From Lawsonella clevelandensis (lineage in GTDB: Bacteria; Actinomycetota; Actinomycetes; Mycobacteriales; Mycobacteriaceae), in contig NZ_QFOZ01000007.1 in assembly GCF_003241315.1 (NCBI RefSeq), forward strand, positions 1-64,000: a stretch of DNA of 64,000 nt. Direction: 5' to 3'. A model generated the notes under the pieces. The model was not told where the DNA came from. It searched no databases and saw nothing but the letters and a program-made list of their open reading frames with translations. Below, piece after piece: positions 55,099 through 62,787 of the stretch. Position 1 is the stretch's first letter, and the number at the start of each line of letters is the position of its first letter. Made by a program: the position numbers and the translations under genes.

Positions 55099-56066
55099 TG
55101 AGCGAGAAACAGCACAAGCGCCCGTCCCACCGCGGCAAAGTAGCGCTCCTTCTGACGCCTGCCCTTGTTCTTATCGGCGTCATTATTCTTTACCCGCTGA
55201 TAAGCGGTATTGTCCTTTCCTTCAAATCGGATCCGGTGCTTAACCAGCAAGATGGTTTCTTCTATCCGGGTGGCTTTGTGGGCTTCCGCAACTACGGTTA
55301 CTGGCTCACCCAGTCTTGTCCCACTGGCCACGGATCTGTGGGCTGCCCACCCGGTACGCTTGCTAATAACTTCTGGCCCGCTTTCGGCAACACGCTTTTC
55401 TTCACCCTGGTGACGGTGCTGCTGGAAACTATCCTCGGTATCGGTATGGCACTCGTTATGGCGAAGGATTTTCATGGCCGTGGCCTGCTGCGTGCCGCAG
55501 TGCTTGTTCCGTGGGCTATCCCCACTGCCATCACCGCAAAACTGTGGGCATTCCTGTTCTCCGAGCAGGGCATTGTGAACTCGATCTTCCATGCGCATGT
55601 CGCCTGGCAAACAGATCCGTGGGCGGCCCGCTTCTCCATCATTTTGGCGGACGTGTGGAAAACAACCCCGTTTATGGCGTTGCTCATTCTGGCGGGACTG
55701 CAAATGATCCCCAAGGATCTTTACGAGGCGGCCCGGATGGATGGGGCTAACGCCTGGCAGCGGTTTACACGCATCACTTTGCCGTTGGCGAAGAACAGCA
55801 TTATTGTGGCGGTTCTTTTCCGTATGCTAGATGCCCTGCGCATGTATGACCTTCCCTACATTATGGTGGGCCCCAACCCGGATTCTCCCACAGCTACACT
55901 GTCACAGCTGGTGGTGGCCGCTATCCGGCAGGATCATGTGAACGCAGCGTCGGCATTGTCAACGTTGATATTCCTCCTGATCTTCCTTATTGCCTTGTGC
56001 TTTGTGAAATCATTAGGAAGTAAGGTTGCGCACCAAGCGGAGCCCGTCGTGGCGGAGGAGGAGTAA
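55098..56066 (+). CDS. sugA: sugar ABC importer permease, SugA type
   Basis: The 322-residue product is a MalF-like permease with six main hydrophobic segments after a basic N-terminus. The ATPase-coupling EAA loop is seen in YEAARMDGANAWQRFTRITLP. A cysteine-containing periplasmic loop (SCPTGHGSVGCPPG) near residues 73-86 could be disulfide-bonded. It pairs with SugB. Confidence 0.9.
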   Translation: MSEKQHKRPSHRGKVALLLTPALVLIGVIILYPLISGIVLSFKSDPVLNQQDGFFYPGGFVGFRNYGYWLTQSCPTGHGSVGCPPGTLANNFWPAFGNTLFFTLVTVLLETILGIGMALVMAKDFHGRGLLRAAVLVPWAIPTAITAKLWAFLFSEQGIVNSIFHAHVAWQTDPWAARFSIILADVWKTTPFMALLILAGLQMIPKDLYEAARMDGANAWQRFTRITLPLAKNSIIVAVLFRMLDALRMYDLPYIMVGPNPDSPTATLSQLVVAAIRQDHVNAASALSTLIFLLIFLIALCFVKSLGSKVAHQAEPVVAEEE

Positions 56067-56936
56067 GTGATGGCTAAACATAAGCACGCGCAAAAACGCA
56101 ATCGTCGCCCCCACGCCGGGTCTGTTGGTACCTACATTTGGGCCATCATTATTGTGCTGTGGGGTCTGCTGCCTTTCTACTGGATGCTGGTGACAGCTTT
56201 CCGGGATAAGGACTACACCTTCTCCACTAACCCGTGGCCAAGCCACCTAACGTGGGATAACTTCCGGGAGGCTCTTTCCACCGAGTTCGGTAATAATTTC
56301 CTGCGGGCTATCGGCAACAGCCTCATTATTTCTGCCGTTACTACGGTCATTGCGGTGGCGGTCGGTATTTTCGCCGCCTATGCGTTGTCGCGCTACAACT
56401 TCCGAGGGAAATATGTGGTGTTGGGCATTATTATGGGCGCTTCTATGTTCCCCTCAATTGCTTTGGTCACACCGCTTTTTCAGTTGTTTACCGATATGGG
56501 TATGCGGGGCTCCTATTGGGCTCTTATCATTCCCAATATTTCTTTCGCACTGCCGCTCACAATCTTTACTCTCACCAGTTTCATTGATGAACTACCGTGG
56601 GAGCTGGAAGAGGCGGCCCGTGTAGATGGTTGTTCCCGGGGTAAGGCCTTCCGCACGATTATGTTGCCGTTGGCTACTCCGGCTATTTTCACTACTGCTA
56701 TTTTGGCGTTCATTATGGCGTGGAATGAGTTTCTGTTGGCGCAGCAACTATCCACGGTTCACACGGAGCCGGTGACGGTGGCTATTGCCCGTTTCACCGG
56801 CGGTAATGCGTTCGACTACCCCTATGCGACGGTAATGGCGGCGGGTGCTATTGTGACAGTTCCACTGGTCATTATGGTGCTTATCTTCCAGCGGAAGATT
56901 ATTGCCGGTCTTACCTCTGGCGGGGTGAAAGCCTAG
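56067..56936 (+). CDS. sugB: sugar ABC importer permease, SugB type
   Basis: The 289-residue product is MalG-like with six segments; its EAA loop is LEEAARVDGCSRGKAFRTIMLP. It starts immediately after the sugA stop. Two candidate starts lie together (GTG 56067 and ATG 56070). Confidence 0.9.
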   Translation: MMAKHKHAQKRNRRPHAGSVGTYIWAIIIVLWGLLPFYWMLVTAFRDKDYTFSTNPWPSHLTWDNFREALSTEFGNNFLRAIGNSLIISAVTTVIAVAVGIFAAYALSRYNFRGKYVVLGIIMGASMFPSIALVTPLFQLFTDMGMRGSYWALIIPNISFALPLTIFTLTSFIDELPWELEEAARVDGCSRGKAFRTIMLPLATPAIFTTAILAFIMAWNEFLLAQQLSTVHTEPVTVAIARFTGGNAFDYPYATVMAAGAIVTVPLVIMVLIFQRKIIAGLTSGGVKA

Positions 56937-56951
56937 AAGGAGGCGGCGGCT

Positions 56952-57251
56952 ATGGCGCGCACAGAACATACATCTGATGGAAAAATATCTGATAAGGAAA
57001 CATCTGGTGAGGAAGCACAGCGTGGACGCCGTAGTCGTGTGGCTGATCCGGGGCGGCGGAAACGTGGCACCATGCAGCGTCTTGAAGTGGCGATGGGGCT
57101 CGTTGGCACTATTACCATTCTGGCGTTGTTCACGTTAGTGATGGCGTGCGTGGAGGCGTCGGGTGCCGCATTGGTGGCGTCTATCGTTATTTTTCTGGTT
57201 GCGGCAGTGGTGTTGGCCGTCTTGGCGGTGTGGTACTACCGGCTGAAATAG
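56952..57251 (+). CDS. small two-span membrane protein of the sugar-import cluster
   Basis: The 99-residue product has a hydrophilic, Arg/Glu-rich N-terminal half and two closely spaced hydrophobic segments (about residues 46-68 and 72-95). It starts 15 bases after sugB, behind AAGGAGG, so it is cotranscribed. A small membrane protein of unknown role also occurs in the corynebacterial trehalose-uptake (tus) locus, which favours a trehalose importer here. Function unknown. Confidence 0.7.
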   Translation: MARTEHTSDGKISDKETSGEEAQRGRRSRVADPGRRKRGTMQRLEVAMGLVGTITILALFTLVMACVEASGAALVASIVIFLVAAVVLAVLAVWYYRLK

Positions 57252-57410
57252 GCTGCTTGTGTGAGTAACACCACTGATAATGCTTGCTATTACCACAATG
57301 GTGAATTAAACGTTAGAAGTGGCGGGAATATTTTGCCGTGGCTTTATGGTTGAAGCCCAGTGAAGGCTTAATACTCGCAATACTCTCTCGAGGTAGCAGG
57401 AAGAAGAATA

Positions 57411-59171
57411 ATGGCATCAGTTGCAGAACATCTCGTTCACCAGCTGGAAGGGGCCGGTGTCCGTCACATTTACGGCATCGTGGGTGACTCCCTGAACCCC
57501 GTTGTTGATGCTGTCCGACGCTCTAAGAAAATTCGCTGGATCCATGTTCGTCACGAGGAAACTGCCGCTTTCGCAGCTGCTGCTGAAGCCGAAATTACCG
57601 GCCAGCTCGCTGTCTGTGCCGGCTCCTGTGGCCCCGGAAACCTCCACCTTATTAATGGTCTCTACGATGCTAACCGATCCCACTTGCCGGTTCTCGCCAT
57701 CGCGTCCCATATTCCCACCTCCCAGATTGGTACTGGGTTCTTCCAAGAGACTCACCCCGATCGCATCTTCGACGAATGCTCTGTGTTCTCGGAGATGATT
57801 TCCTCTAGTGAGCAAGTACCGCGCGTTACCCGCTCCGCTATTCAGCAGGCCCTCTCTAACCACGGTGTTGCTGTATTGACCCTCCCCGGCGATATTGCCG
57901 ACATGGAAGTATCCGGTAATCTTCCCGATACCATCACCAGCCCTCGCCCCGCCCGCGTCGTCCCCAATATGGAGGACGTACAGGGGTTGGCTGACGCCAT
58001 TAACCGCGCCGGTAAAGTGACTCTCTTCGTAGGTGCCGGTGCCCGCGGCGCCCACGACCCCATTATGGAATTGGCGGAACTAGCCAAGGCTCCGGTGGGG
58101 CACTCCCTGCGTGGTAAGGAAGTTATTCAGTGGGATAACCCCTACGATGTGGGCATGTCTGGCCTGCTCGGTTACGGTGCTTGCCAAGACGCTATGGAGG
58201 GCTCCGATCTGCTGATTCTTGTGGGTACGGACTTCCCCTACCAGCAGTTCCTCCCCGAGAATGTGCAGACAGCACAAATCGATATTGATGCTGGCCGCCT
58301 GGGCCGCCGCACCCGCCTGGATTACGCTATCCACGGTGATGTGGCGGAGACGCTCGCCCTCCTTAACCCGCTGGTGAAAAACAAGACGAACCGGACTTTC
58401 CTTGACGATATGCTGAAGCGTCAGCAGCATCGCATGAGCAAAGTTGTGGGTGCCTACACGCGCGACGTCACCAAGGCGAAGCCCATTCACCCCGAATATG
58501 CGGCGGTGAAACTCGACGAAGCTGCCCCCGATGATGCAGTGTTCACCGTTGACACCGGCATGTGTAACGTGTGGGCAGCCCGCTACATCACCCCCAACGG
58601 AAAACGCCGCGTTATCGGCTCCTTCCTGCACGGTTCCATGGCCAATGCGCTGCCGCACGCTATTGGTGTGGGTGCGTATCGCCCCGATCGCCCCGTGATT
58701 GCCATGTGTGGTGACGGTGGCCTCTCCATGCTGATGGGTGACCTCATCACCATTAAGAACTACAACCTGCCGGTAAAGGTGGTCGTGTTCAATAACTCCT
58801 CACTGGGCATGGTAAAGCTGGAAATGCTGGTGGCTGGTCTGCCGGACTTCGCTACCGACTCCCAGGCTGTGGACTATGCGGCAGTGGGTAAGGCACTCGG
58901 TATTCGTTCTGTGCGAGTGGAAGACCCCACTAAGTTGGAGAGTGTTTTCACCACGGAGATGGAGCGTCCCGGCCCGTGCGTTATTGATGTCGTGACAGAC
59001 CCCAACGCCTTGTCTATGCCTCCGAAGATTACGCTTGGGCAGATGCAAGGTTTTGCTACCGCAATGTCTAAGCAAGTACTGGGTGGTGGCCTGGGCGAAG
59101 TTATGTCTATGGCCCGCTCTAACCTGCGCAATATCCCGAAGCGCCCCTCACAGTTCACACTGCGTAGCTAG
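57411..59171 (+). CDS. poxB: pyruvate:quinone oxidoreductase
   Basis: A 586-residue thiamine-diphosphate/FAD enzyme that oxidises pyruvate to acetate and CO2 and passes electrons to menaquinone at the membrane. The N-terminal Glu of the ThDP-activating site is in VRHEETAAFAA; the FAD domain lies near 185-340; the ThDP motif is CGDGGLSMLMGDLITIKNYNLP. The C-terminal lipid-binding tail (MSMARSNLRNIPKRPSQF) is amphipathic, as in PoxB/Pqo. Acetolactate synthase is the main lookalike, but the whole pattern favours PoxB. Confidence 0.93.
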   Translation: MASVAEHLVHQLEGAGVRHIYGIVGDSLNPVVDAVRRSKKIRWIHVRHEETAAFAAAAEAEITGQLAVCAGSCGPGNLHLINGLYDANRSHLPVLAIASHIPTSQIGTGFFQETHPDRIFDECSVFSEMISSSEQVPRVTRSAIQQALSNHGVAVLTLPGDIADMEVSGNLPDTITSPRPARVVPNMEDVQGLADAINRAGKVTLFVGAGARGAHDPIMELAELAKAPVGHSLRGKEVIQWDNPYDVGMSGLLGYGACQDAMEGSDLLILVGTDFPYQQFLPENVQTAQIDIDAGRLGRRTRLDYAIHGDVAETLALLNPLVKNKTNRTFLDDMLKRQQHRMSKVVGAYTRDVTKAKPIHPEYAAVKLDEAAPDDAVFTVDTGMCNVWAARYITPNGKRRVIGSFLHGSMANALPHAIGVGAYRPDRPVIAMCGDGGLSMLMGDLITIKNYNLPVKVVVFNNSSLGMVKLEMLVAGLPDFATDSQAVDYAAVGKALGIRSVRVEDPTKLESVFTTEMERPGPCVIDVVTDPNALSMPPKITLGQMQGFATAMSKQVLGGGLGEVMSMARSNLRNIPKRPSQFTLRS

Positions 59172-59355
59172 TGTGTACAGCTGGTGTGTGCAGCTAAATA
59201 AGCTAAATAAGCTGAATAAACCGTGTGGTGACGTGCTCTTTTTTGGTGGCTTTGAAAAAATTGTCAAAGGTTTCATAAAAGGGGTGCAGGGGTAGAACCA
59301 CTGCATTAAACTAACTAACACGTACGTAAGTAGATGTACACAAGCTACTCCCACT

Positions 59356-59387
59356 GAAGAACGGCCCCTTAACCGGGGTCGTTCTTC
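59356..59387 (+). terminator. hairpin, probable terminator of poxB
   Basis: GAAGAACG plus CCCC pairs with GGGG plus CGTTCTTC across one G-T wobble and a six-base loop, 185 bases after the poxB stop. The distance is long, so an untranslated trailer or a small RNA ending here is possible. Confidence 0.55.
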
Positions 59388-59556
59388 GTATATGGGGAGC
59401 CAGGGCTGGACGGGGCTGGCATGGTGGGATAGCGGGATGGTGAGCTTGTGTTACTTATAACACTATTATGAATATCTGTATAGTACGTCTCATTGGGTAC
59501 TGTAGAGCTTGTTGAAAAACGTAATGGCGTGTACAGCAACCGTCACATCAGTAAAT

Positions 59557-59600
59557 ACAGCAATGCCGGGGTGAGATTGCTCTCACCCCGGCATTGCTGT
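59557..59600 (-). terminator. 20-bp perfect hairpin
   Basis: Two exact 20-base arms beginning ACAGCAATGCCGGGGTGAGA flank the tetraloop TTGC. It sits just beyond the end of the minus-strand small frames at 59603-59728, so it most likely terminates that transcript; no plus-strand gene ends nearby. Confidence 0.65.
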
Positions 59601-59602
59601 CT

Positions 59603-59728
59603 CTACCATGGTGTTCGCAAAAATTCTTGAGCGCTAAATATTGACGCTTTTCTTAACGCTTCTTTTCCTTCTCTTCCTGCGCATTTCCCAGTTGTAGTAC
59701 ATAAAGGTGCACATAGTGCGGGTTGCAT
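59603..59728 (-). CDS. possible small gene divergent from an iron-boxed promoter
   Basis: AAGGAG lies three bases before ATG 59728, opening a 41-residue frame (MQPALCAPLCTTTGKCAGRE...). An overlapping frame, ATG 59714 to 59634, encodes 26 residues of striking composition (YYNWEMRRKRRKRSVKK) but lacks its own ribosome site. Which frame, if any, is used is unclear. Support comes from the ribosome site, the iron box upstream and the strong hairpin just past the end. No family recognised. Confidence 0.35.
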   Translation of the reverse strand: MQPALCAPLCTTTGKCAGREGKEALRKASIFSAQEFLRTPW

Positions 59729-59750
59729 TATCTCCTTACTAGTGATTAAT

Positions 59751-59769
59751 TTAGGTAAGCCTAAGCTAT
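59751..59769. promoter_or_regulatory. DtxR/IdeR-like iron box
   Basis: TTAGGTAAGCCTAAGCTAT matches 16 of 19 positions of the palindromic consensus TTAGGTTAGCCTAACCTAA I recall. It lies between the secreted-protein gene at 59832 and the possible minus-strand small gene, so it could control both under iron sufficiency. Confidence 0.65.
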
Positions 59770-59831
59770 TGATTTGTATGAATACATAAGAAACAAATTA
59801 TGAATCACCCTCACTAGTAAAGGAGTTATAC

Positions 59832-60581
59832 ATGCGACACCATCGCATTACCACCAGCCTGGTAGCAGCAGCCCTCACCGTTGGCATAGTTGCTACCCCC
59901 GCCATCGCAGCGCCCACCACACCCGCTGACAATTCCCTCCCCACATTAACGGCAGCACAGATTGCCCAACTCCGCCACCACGTTGACGACATCAATAACG
60001 CTGCCAATAACGGCAAAATGAGCACCTACGGTGGCCACCCTGCTGTTCATGCCACAGATTTTGGCCCCTGGATAACATCACAGGGATGGGAGACACTAGA
60101 TTTTCTCGCCGAGTCCAGCTGCCCGAACGTAGCGCAACTTTTCCAGGCAAAAGCCCAGAAAAAGCATATGAGCGAAGACCAAGCCCGCGCCGACTTCAAG
60201 AAAAGCAAGAGCACCGGGGAAGTCTCCTACCTGAGCTTCACTCCCACCACCATGACGGAGATGGGACGCAACCACACTATTCTCGGTAAAGGAGAATACA
60301 CGCTGGCCAAGCGACTGCATGTTGGCGACAACGAAATCTATTTCTTTGAGAACGTGTTAAAAGCACAGGCCGGCAACCGTCACTGGTTTGTCCTGATTCC
60401 CCCGGGAGCAGATAAAGACAAGCAGGGTAATACTATTGCCCGCCACATTCACTATGTTCTTAGCGATTCTCCGCTAGCTATTGTTGCGGCAATGGTCAAA
60501 AAGCAAATGCCAACCATGATCGAAGCTAACGCCACCTGGAAAGCCAAAGTTGCCTTCCTCAAGCTGGCACTATCGTACTAA
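59832..60581 (+). CDS. secreted protein of unknown function, probably iron-regulated
   Basis: The 249-residue product has a clear signal peptide ending IAA (about residue 26) and a GTAAAGGAG ribosome site. The mature protein has only one Cys (SSCPN) and several His/Met, with a FENVLKAQAGNRHWFVLIPPG beta-like centre and a helical C-terminus. I recognise no family. The iron box upstream suggests production under iron limitation, so a role in haem or siderophore acquisition is a testable guess. It ends at a strong hairpin. Confidence 0.75.
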   Translation: MRHHRITTSLVAAALTVGIVATPAIAAPTTPADNSLPTLTAAQIAQLRHHVDDINNAANNGKMSTYGGHPAVHATDFGPWITSQGWETLDFLAESSCPNVAQLFQAKAQKKHMSEDQARADFKKSKSTGEVSYLSFTPTTMTEMGRNHTILGKGEYTLAKRLHVGDNEIYFFENVLKAQAGNRHWFVLIPPGADKDKQGNTIARHIHYVLSDSPLAIVAAMVKKQMPTMIEANATWKAKVAFLKLALSY

Positions 60582-60596
60582 AACGGCCCTAACTAA

Positions 60597-60637
60597 ATGG
60601 GTGGTGCGGGTGAGAATATCTCACCCGCACCACCCAT
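60597..60637. terminator. 19-bp perfect hairpin terminator
   Basis: ATGGGTGGTGCGGGTGAGA pairs exactly with its complement around ATA. It lies between two converging genes and can stop transcription from both sides. Confidence 0.8.
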
Positions 60638-60708
60638 ATTATTGTCCCACTTTAGTAGTGGGTGTGACGTTCCTTCTTGGTGTTCTTAGTGAAGGAAAGC
60701 TAGCCGTT

Positions 60709-61857
60709 TTAGGCCTTCCATTCAGCGGGATCTTCACCGGCATGCCAGACGGAGGCCTCAGTGAGGTCGGCCGGCCATTCTTCGCCCTTTTCAATGAAGT
60801 CTTCCACGGCGCGGCGAGCACGATCATCGGGCAGCTGGCGCGGCGGGGACTTCATGAAGTAGGAGGCAGGAGCCCAGACGGGGCCACTGATGCCGCGGTC
60901 TTTAGCGATCTTGGCGGCGCGCAGAGCATCGATAATGATGCCGGCGGAGTTGGGGGAGTCCCATACTTCCAGCTTGTATTCAAGGTTCAGCGGAACCTCA
61001 CCGAAGGTGGTGCCTTCCAAGCGGACATAGGCCCACTTGCGGTCATCCAGCCAGGCGACGTGGTCGGAGGGGCCAATGTGAACGTCGCGGTCGGCCATCT
61101 CGTGGGGGACGATGGAGGTGACGGCGCGGGTCTTGGAGACCTTCTTGGATTCGAGGCGGTCGCGTTCCAGCATGTTCATGAAGTCCATGTTGCCGCCCAC
61201 GTTCAGCTGGGAGGTGCGGTCCAGGCGAACGCCGCGTTCCTCGAAGAGGCGGGCGATAACGCGGTGGGTGATGGTGGCGCCCACCTGGGACTTGATGTCG
61301 TCGCCGACGATCGGTACGCCAGCGTCAGTGAACTTCTTGGCCCACTCGGGGTCGGAGGCGATAAAGACGGGGAGGGCGTTGACGAAGGCAACACCGGCGT
61401 CGATGGCGCACTGGGCGTAGAACTTGTCAGCTTTTTCGGAGCCTACGGGGAGGTAGGAGACGAGGACGTCAGTCTTGGTGTCTTTGAGGACCTGGACAAC
61501 ATCGACGGGTTCTTCTGGGGATTCCTCGGTGACGGTGCGGTAGTACTTGCCGAAGCCGTCGTAGGTGTGTCCACGCTGGACTTTTACGCCGGTCTGGGGG
61601 ACGTCGCAGAATTTGATGGTGCAGTTCTGGCCGGCCCAAATGGCGTCGGCTAGGTCGAGGCCTACTTTGTCTTTGTCAATGTCGAAGGCGGCGGACCATT
61701 CAATGTCGTGAACGTGGTATTTGCCGAATACGACGTGCATGAGGCCGGGGACGCGGTCGGTGGGTTTGGCGTCCTTGTAGAATTCCACGCCTTGTACGAG
61801 GGACGATGCACAGTTGCCAACACCGACGATGGCGACGCGAATCTTGTTGTCAGTCAC
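60709..61857 (-). CDS. ino1: inositol-3-phosphate synthase
   Basis: A 382-residue NAD-dependent enzyme cyclising glucose-6-phosphate to 1D-myo-inositol 3-phosphate, the source of phosphatidylinositol, its mannosides and mycothiol in this order. The NAD motif VAIVGVGNCASSLVQG, VSYLPVGSEKA, NALPVFIASD, GDDIKSQVGATITHR and NVGGNMDF blocks are intact. GTG start behind AGGAG. It lies 78 bases after padR on the same strand, an arrangement also known around ino1 in mycobacteria. Confidence 0.96.
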   Translation of the reverse strand: MTDNKIRVAIVGVGNCASSLVQGVEFYKDAKPTDRVPGLMHVVFGKYHVHDIEWSAAFDIDKDKVGLDLADAIWAGQNCTIKFCDVPQTGVKVQRGHTYDGFGKYYRTVTEESPEEPVDVVQVLKDTKTDVLVSYLPVGSEKADKFYAQCAIDAGVAFVNALPVFIASDPEWAKKFTDAGVPIVGDDIKSQVGATITHRVIARLFEERGVRLDRTSQLNVGGNMDFMNMLERDRLESKKVSKTRAVTSIVPHEMADRDVHIGPSDHVAWLDDRKWAYVRLEGTTFGEVPLNLEYKLEVWDSPNSAGIIIDALRAAKIAKDRGISGPVWAPASYFMKSPPRQLPDDRARRAVEDFIEKGEEWPADLTEASVWHAGEDPAEWKA

Positions 61858-61935
61858 TTTTAACTCCTAGCGGTGGGGTAGCGGGTACTACTCCTGTTCA
61901 CGGTGGATCATCCAAGAAAAGGCGGAACGGTGCTG

Positions 61936-62484
61936 TTAGGCGTCGTCTTCTTCTGCTTGAATGAGTGAGTTGACCCAGGAGATTTCACGTTGTGTGGATT
62001 CTAGGGTCAGCTCGTTCAACCCTTGGCTGTAGGGGGACAGCGTGTTGTGGGGGTTGGTAGATGGTATGGCCCTGCCGTGTATCAGACTCATGAGGTGGTC
62101 GCGTCGTTCTTCCAGGAGTCGGCGGCGTCCCTCCAACAGGCGACGGCGTGCGTCTGCTGGTGTTTTATCGAAAAAAGCTAGGCGGACGCCGAAGTCTTCA
62201 TCGGTAAAAGAGGTGGGATTAATGTCGCTTAATAGTTCCAGGAAATGCCGGTGACCAGCGTCAGTAAGCCGATATACCTTTTTGGCCTTGCGGCGTGTGT
62301 GGGCGGCGGGGTCTTCCACAGGAGACTCAATGAAGCCGTTTTCCTCGAGCCTGTTCAGTACTGGATAGAGCGAACCGTAGGAGAATCCGCGGACGGTGCC
62401 TGACATTTCAGTAAGCACTTTACGGATTTGGTAGCCGTGCATGGGCTCTACATCGAGGAGTCCGAGTACTGCAATGTCGAGCAC
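61936..62484 (-). CDS. PadR-family transcriptional regulator
   Basis: The 182-residue product is taken from GTG 62484, five bases after AAAGGAG. The winged-helix domain covers residues 1-85 (VLDIAVLGLLDVEPMHGYQI, FSYGSLYPVLNRLEENGFI, KKVYRLTDAG). The C-terminal half is the Vir_act_alpha_C-like dimerisation helix pair. It lies just upstream of ino1 and probably in one operon. A palindrome about 90 bases upstream is a likely autoregulatory site. Confidence 0.9.
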   Translation of the reverse strand: MLDIAVLGLLDVEPMHGYQIRKVLTEMSGTVRGFSYGSLYPVLNRLEENGFIESPVEDPAAHTRRKAKKVYRLTDAGHRHFLELLSDINPTSFTDEDFGVRLAFFDKTPADARRRLLEGRRRLLEERRDHLMSLIHGRAIPSTNPHNTLSPYSQGLNELTLESTQREISWVNSLIQAEEDDA

Positions 62485-62571
62485 TGTGGTCTCCTTTCCG
62501 CAGATAAAGTGGTCGCTACCACTCAGAAACATTAGCAGGAGCAGGGAAAATGCCCCAAAGATGATTTTTAT

Positions 62572-62588
62572 TATATCGAACCGATATA
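62572..62588. promoter_or_regulatory. candidate PadR operator
   Basis: TATATCG-AAC-CGATATA is a perfect 7-bp inverted repeat in the 303-base divergent gap between padR and the penicillin-binding protein gene. AT-rich palindromes of this kind are typical PadR targets. No other gene is seen in the gap. Confidence 0.5.
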
Positions 62589-62787
62589 TCTTCAACAATG
62601 GTTTTTGTGAAGTTTTTATACAAGGTTTTCCCAAACAAGAGAAAAACGAGAAGCGTCAAAATATTAGTGTGAGCAACTTTTCCCCCCATTGACCCCCGTT
62701 GACGTCGCATTTAGGAATCGTGCAGAGTGGAAAGTGCCTATAAGATGGAAAGTTGTATAACGTTCGCCGCAAGAGAGGGCACATCGT

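Larger units (their letters stand above)
59172..59602. other. long intergenic region with two hairpins
   Basis: No gene over about 15 codons is supported. It begins with a short AT-rich AATAAGCTAAATAAGCTGAATAA repeat-like stretch (three near copies of a nine-base unit), then holds the hairpin at 59356 and the perfect hairpin at 59557. Confidence 0.5.

Noticed and set aside
59475..59520. 15-codon frame MNICIVRLIG... in the intergenic region after poxB
   Set aside because: No ribosome site, very short, and no terminator or promoter of its own.
60550..61653. 367-codon open frame opposite ino1
   Set aside because: Mirror of ino1 codon bias, composition of a shadow frame, and it would cross the terminator at 60597.
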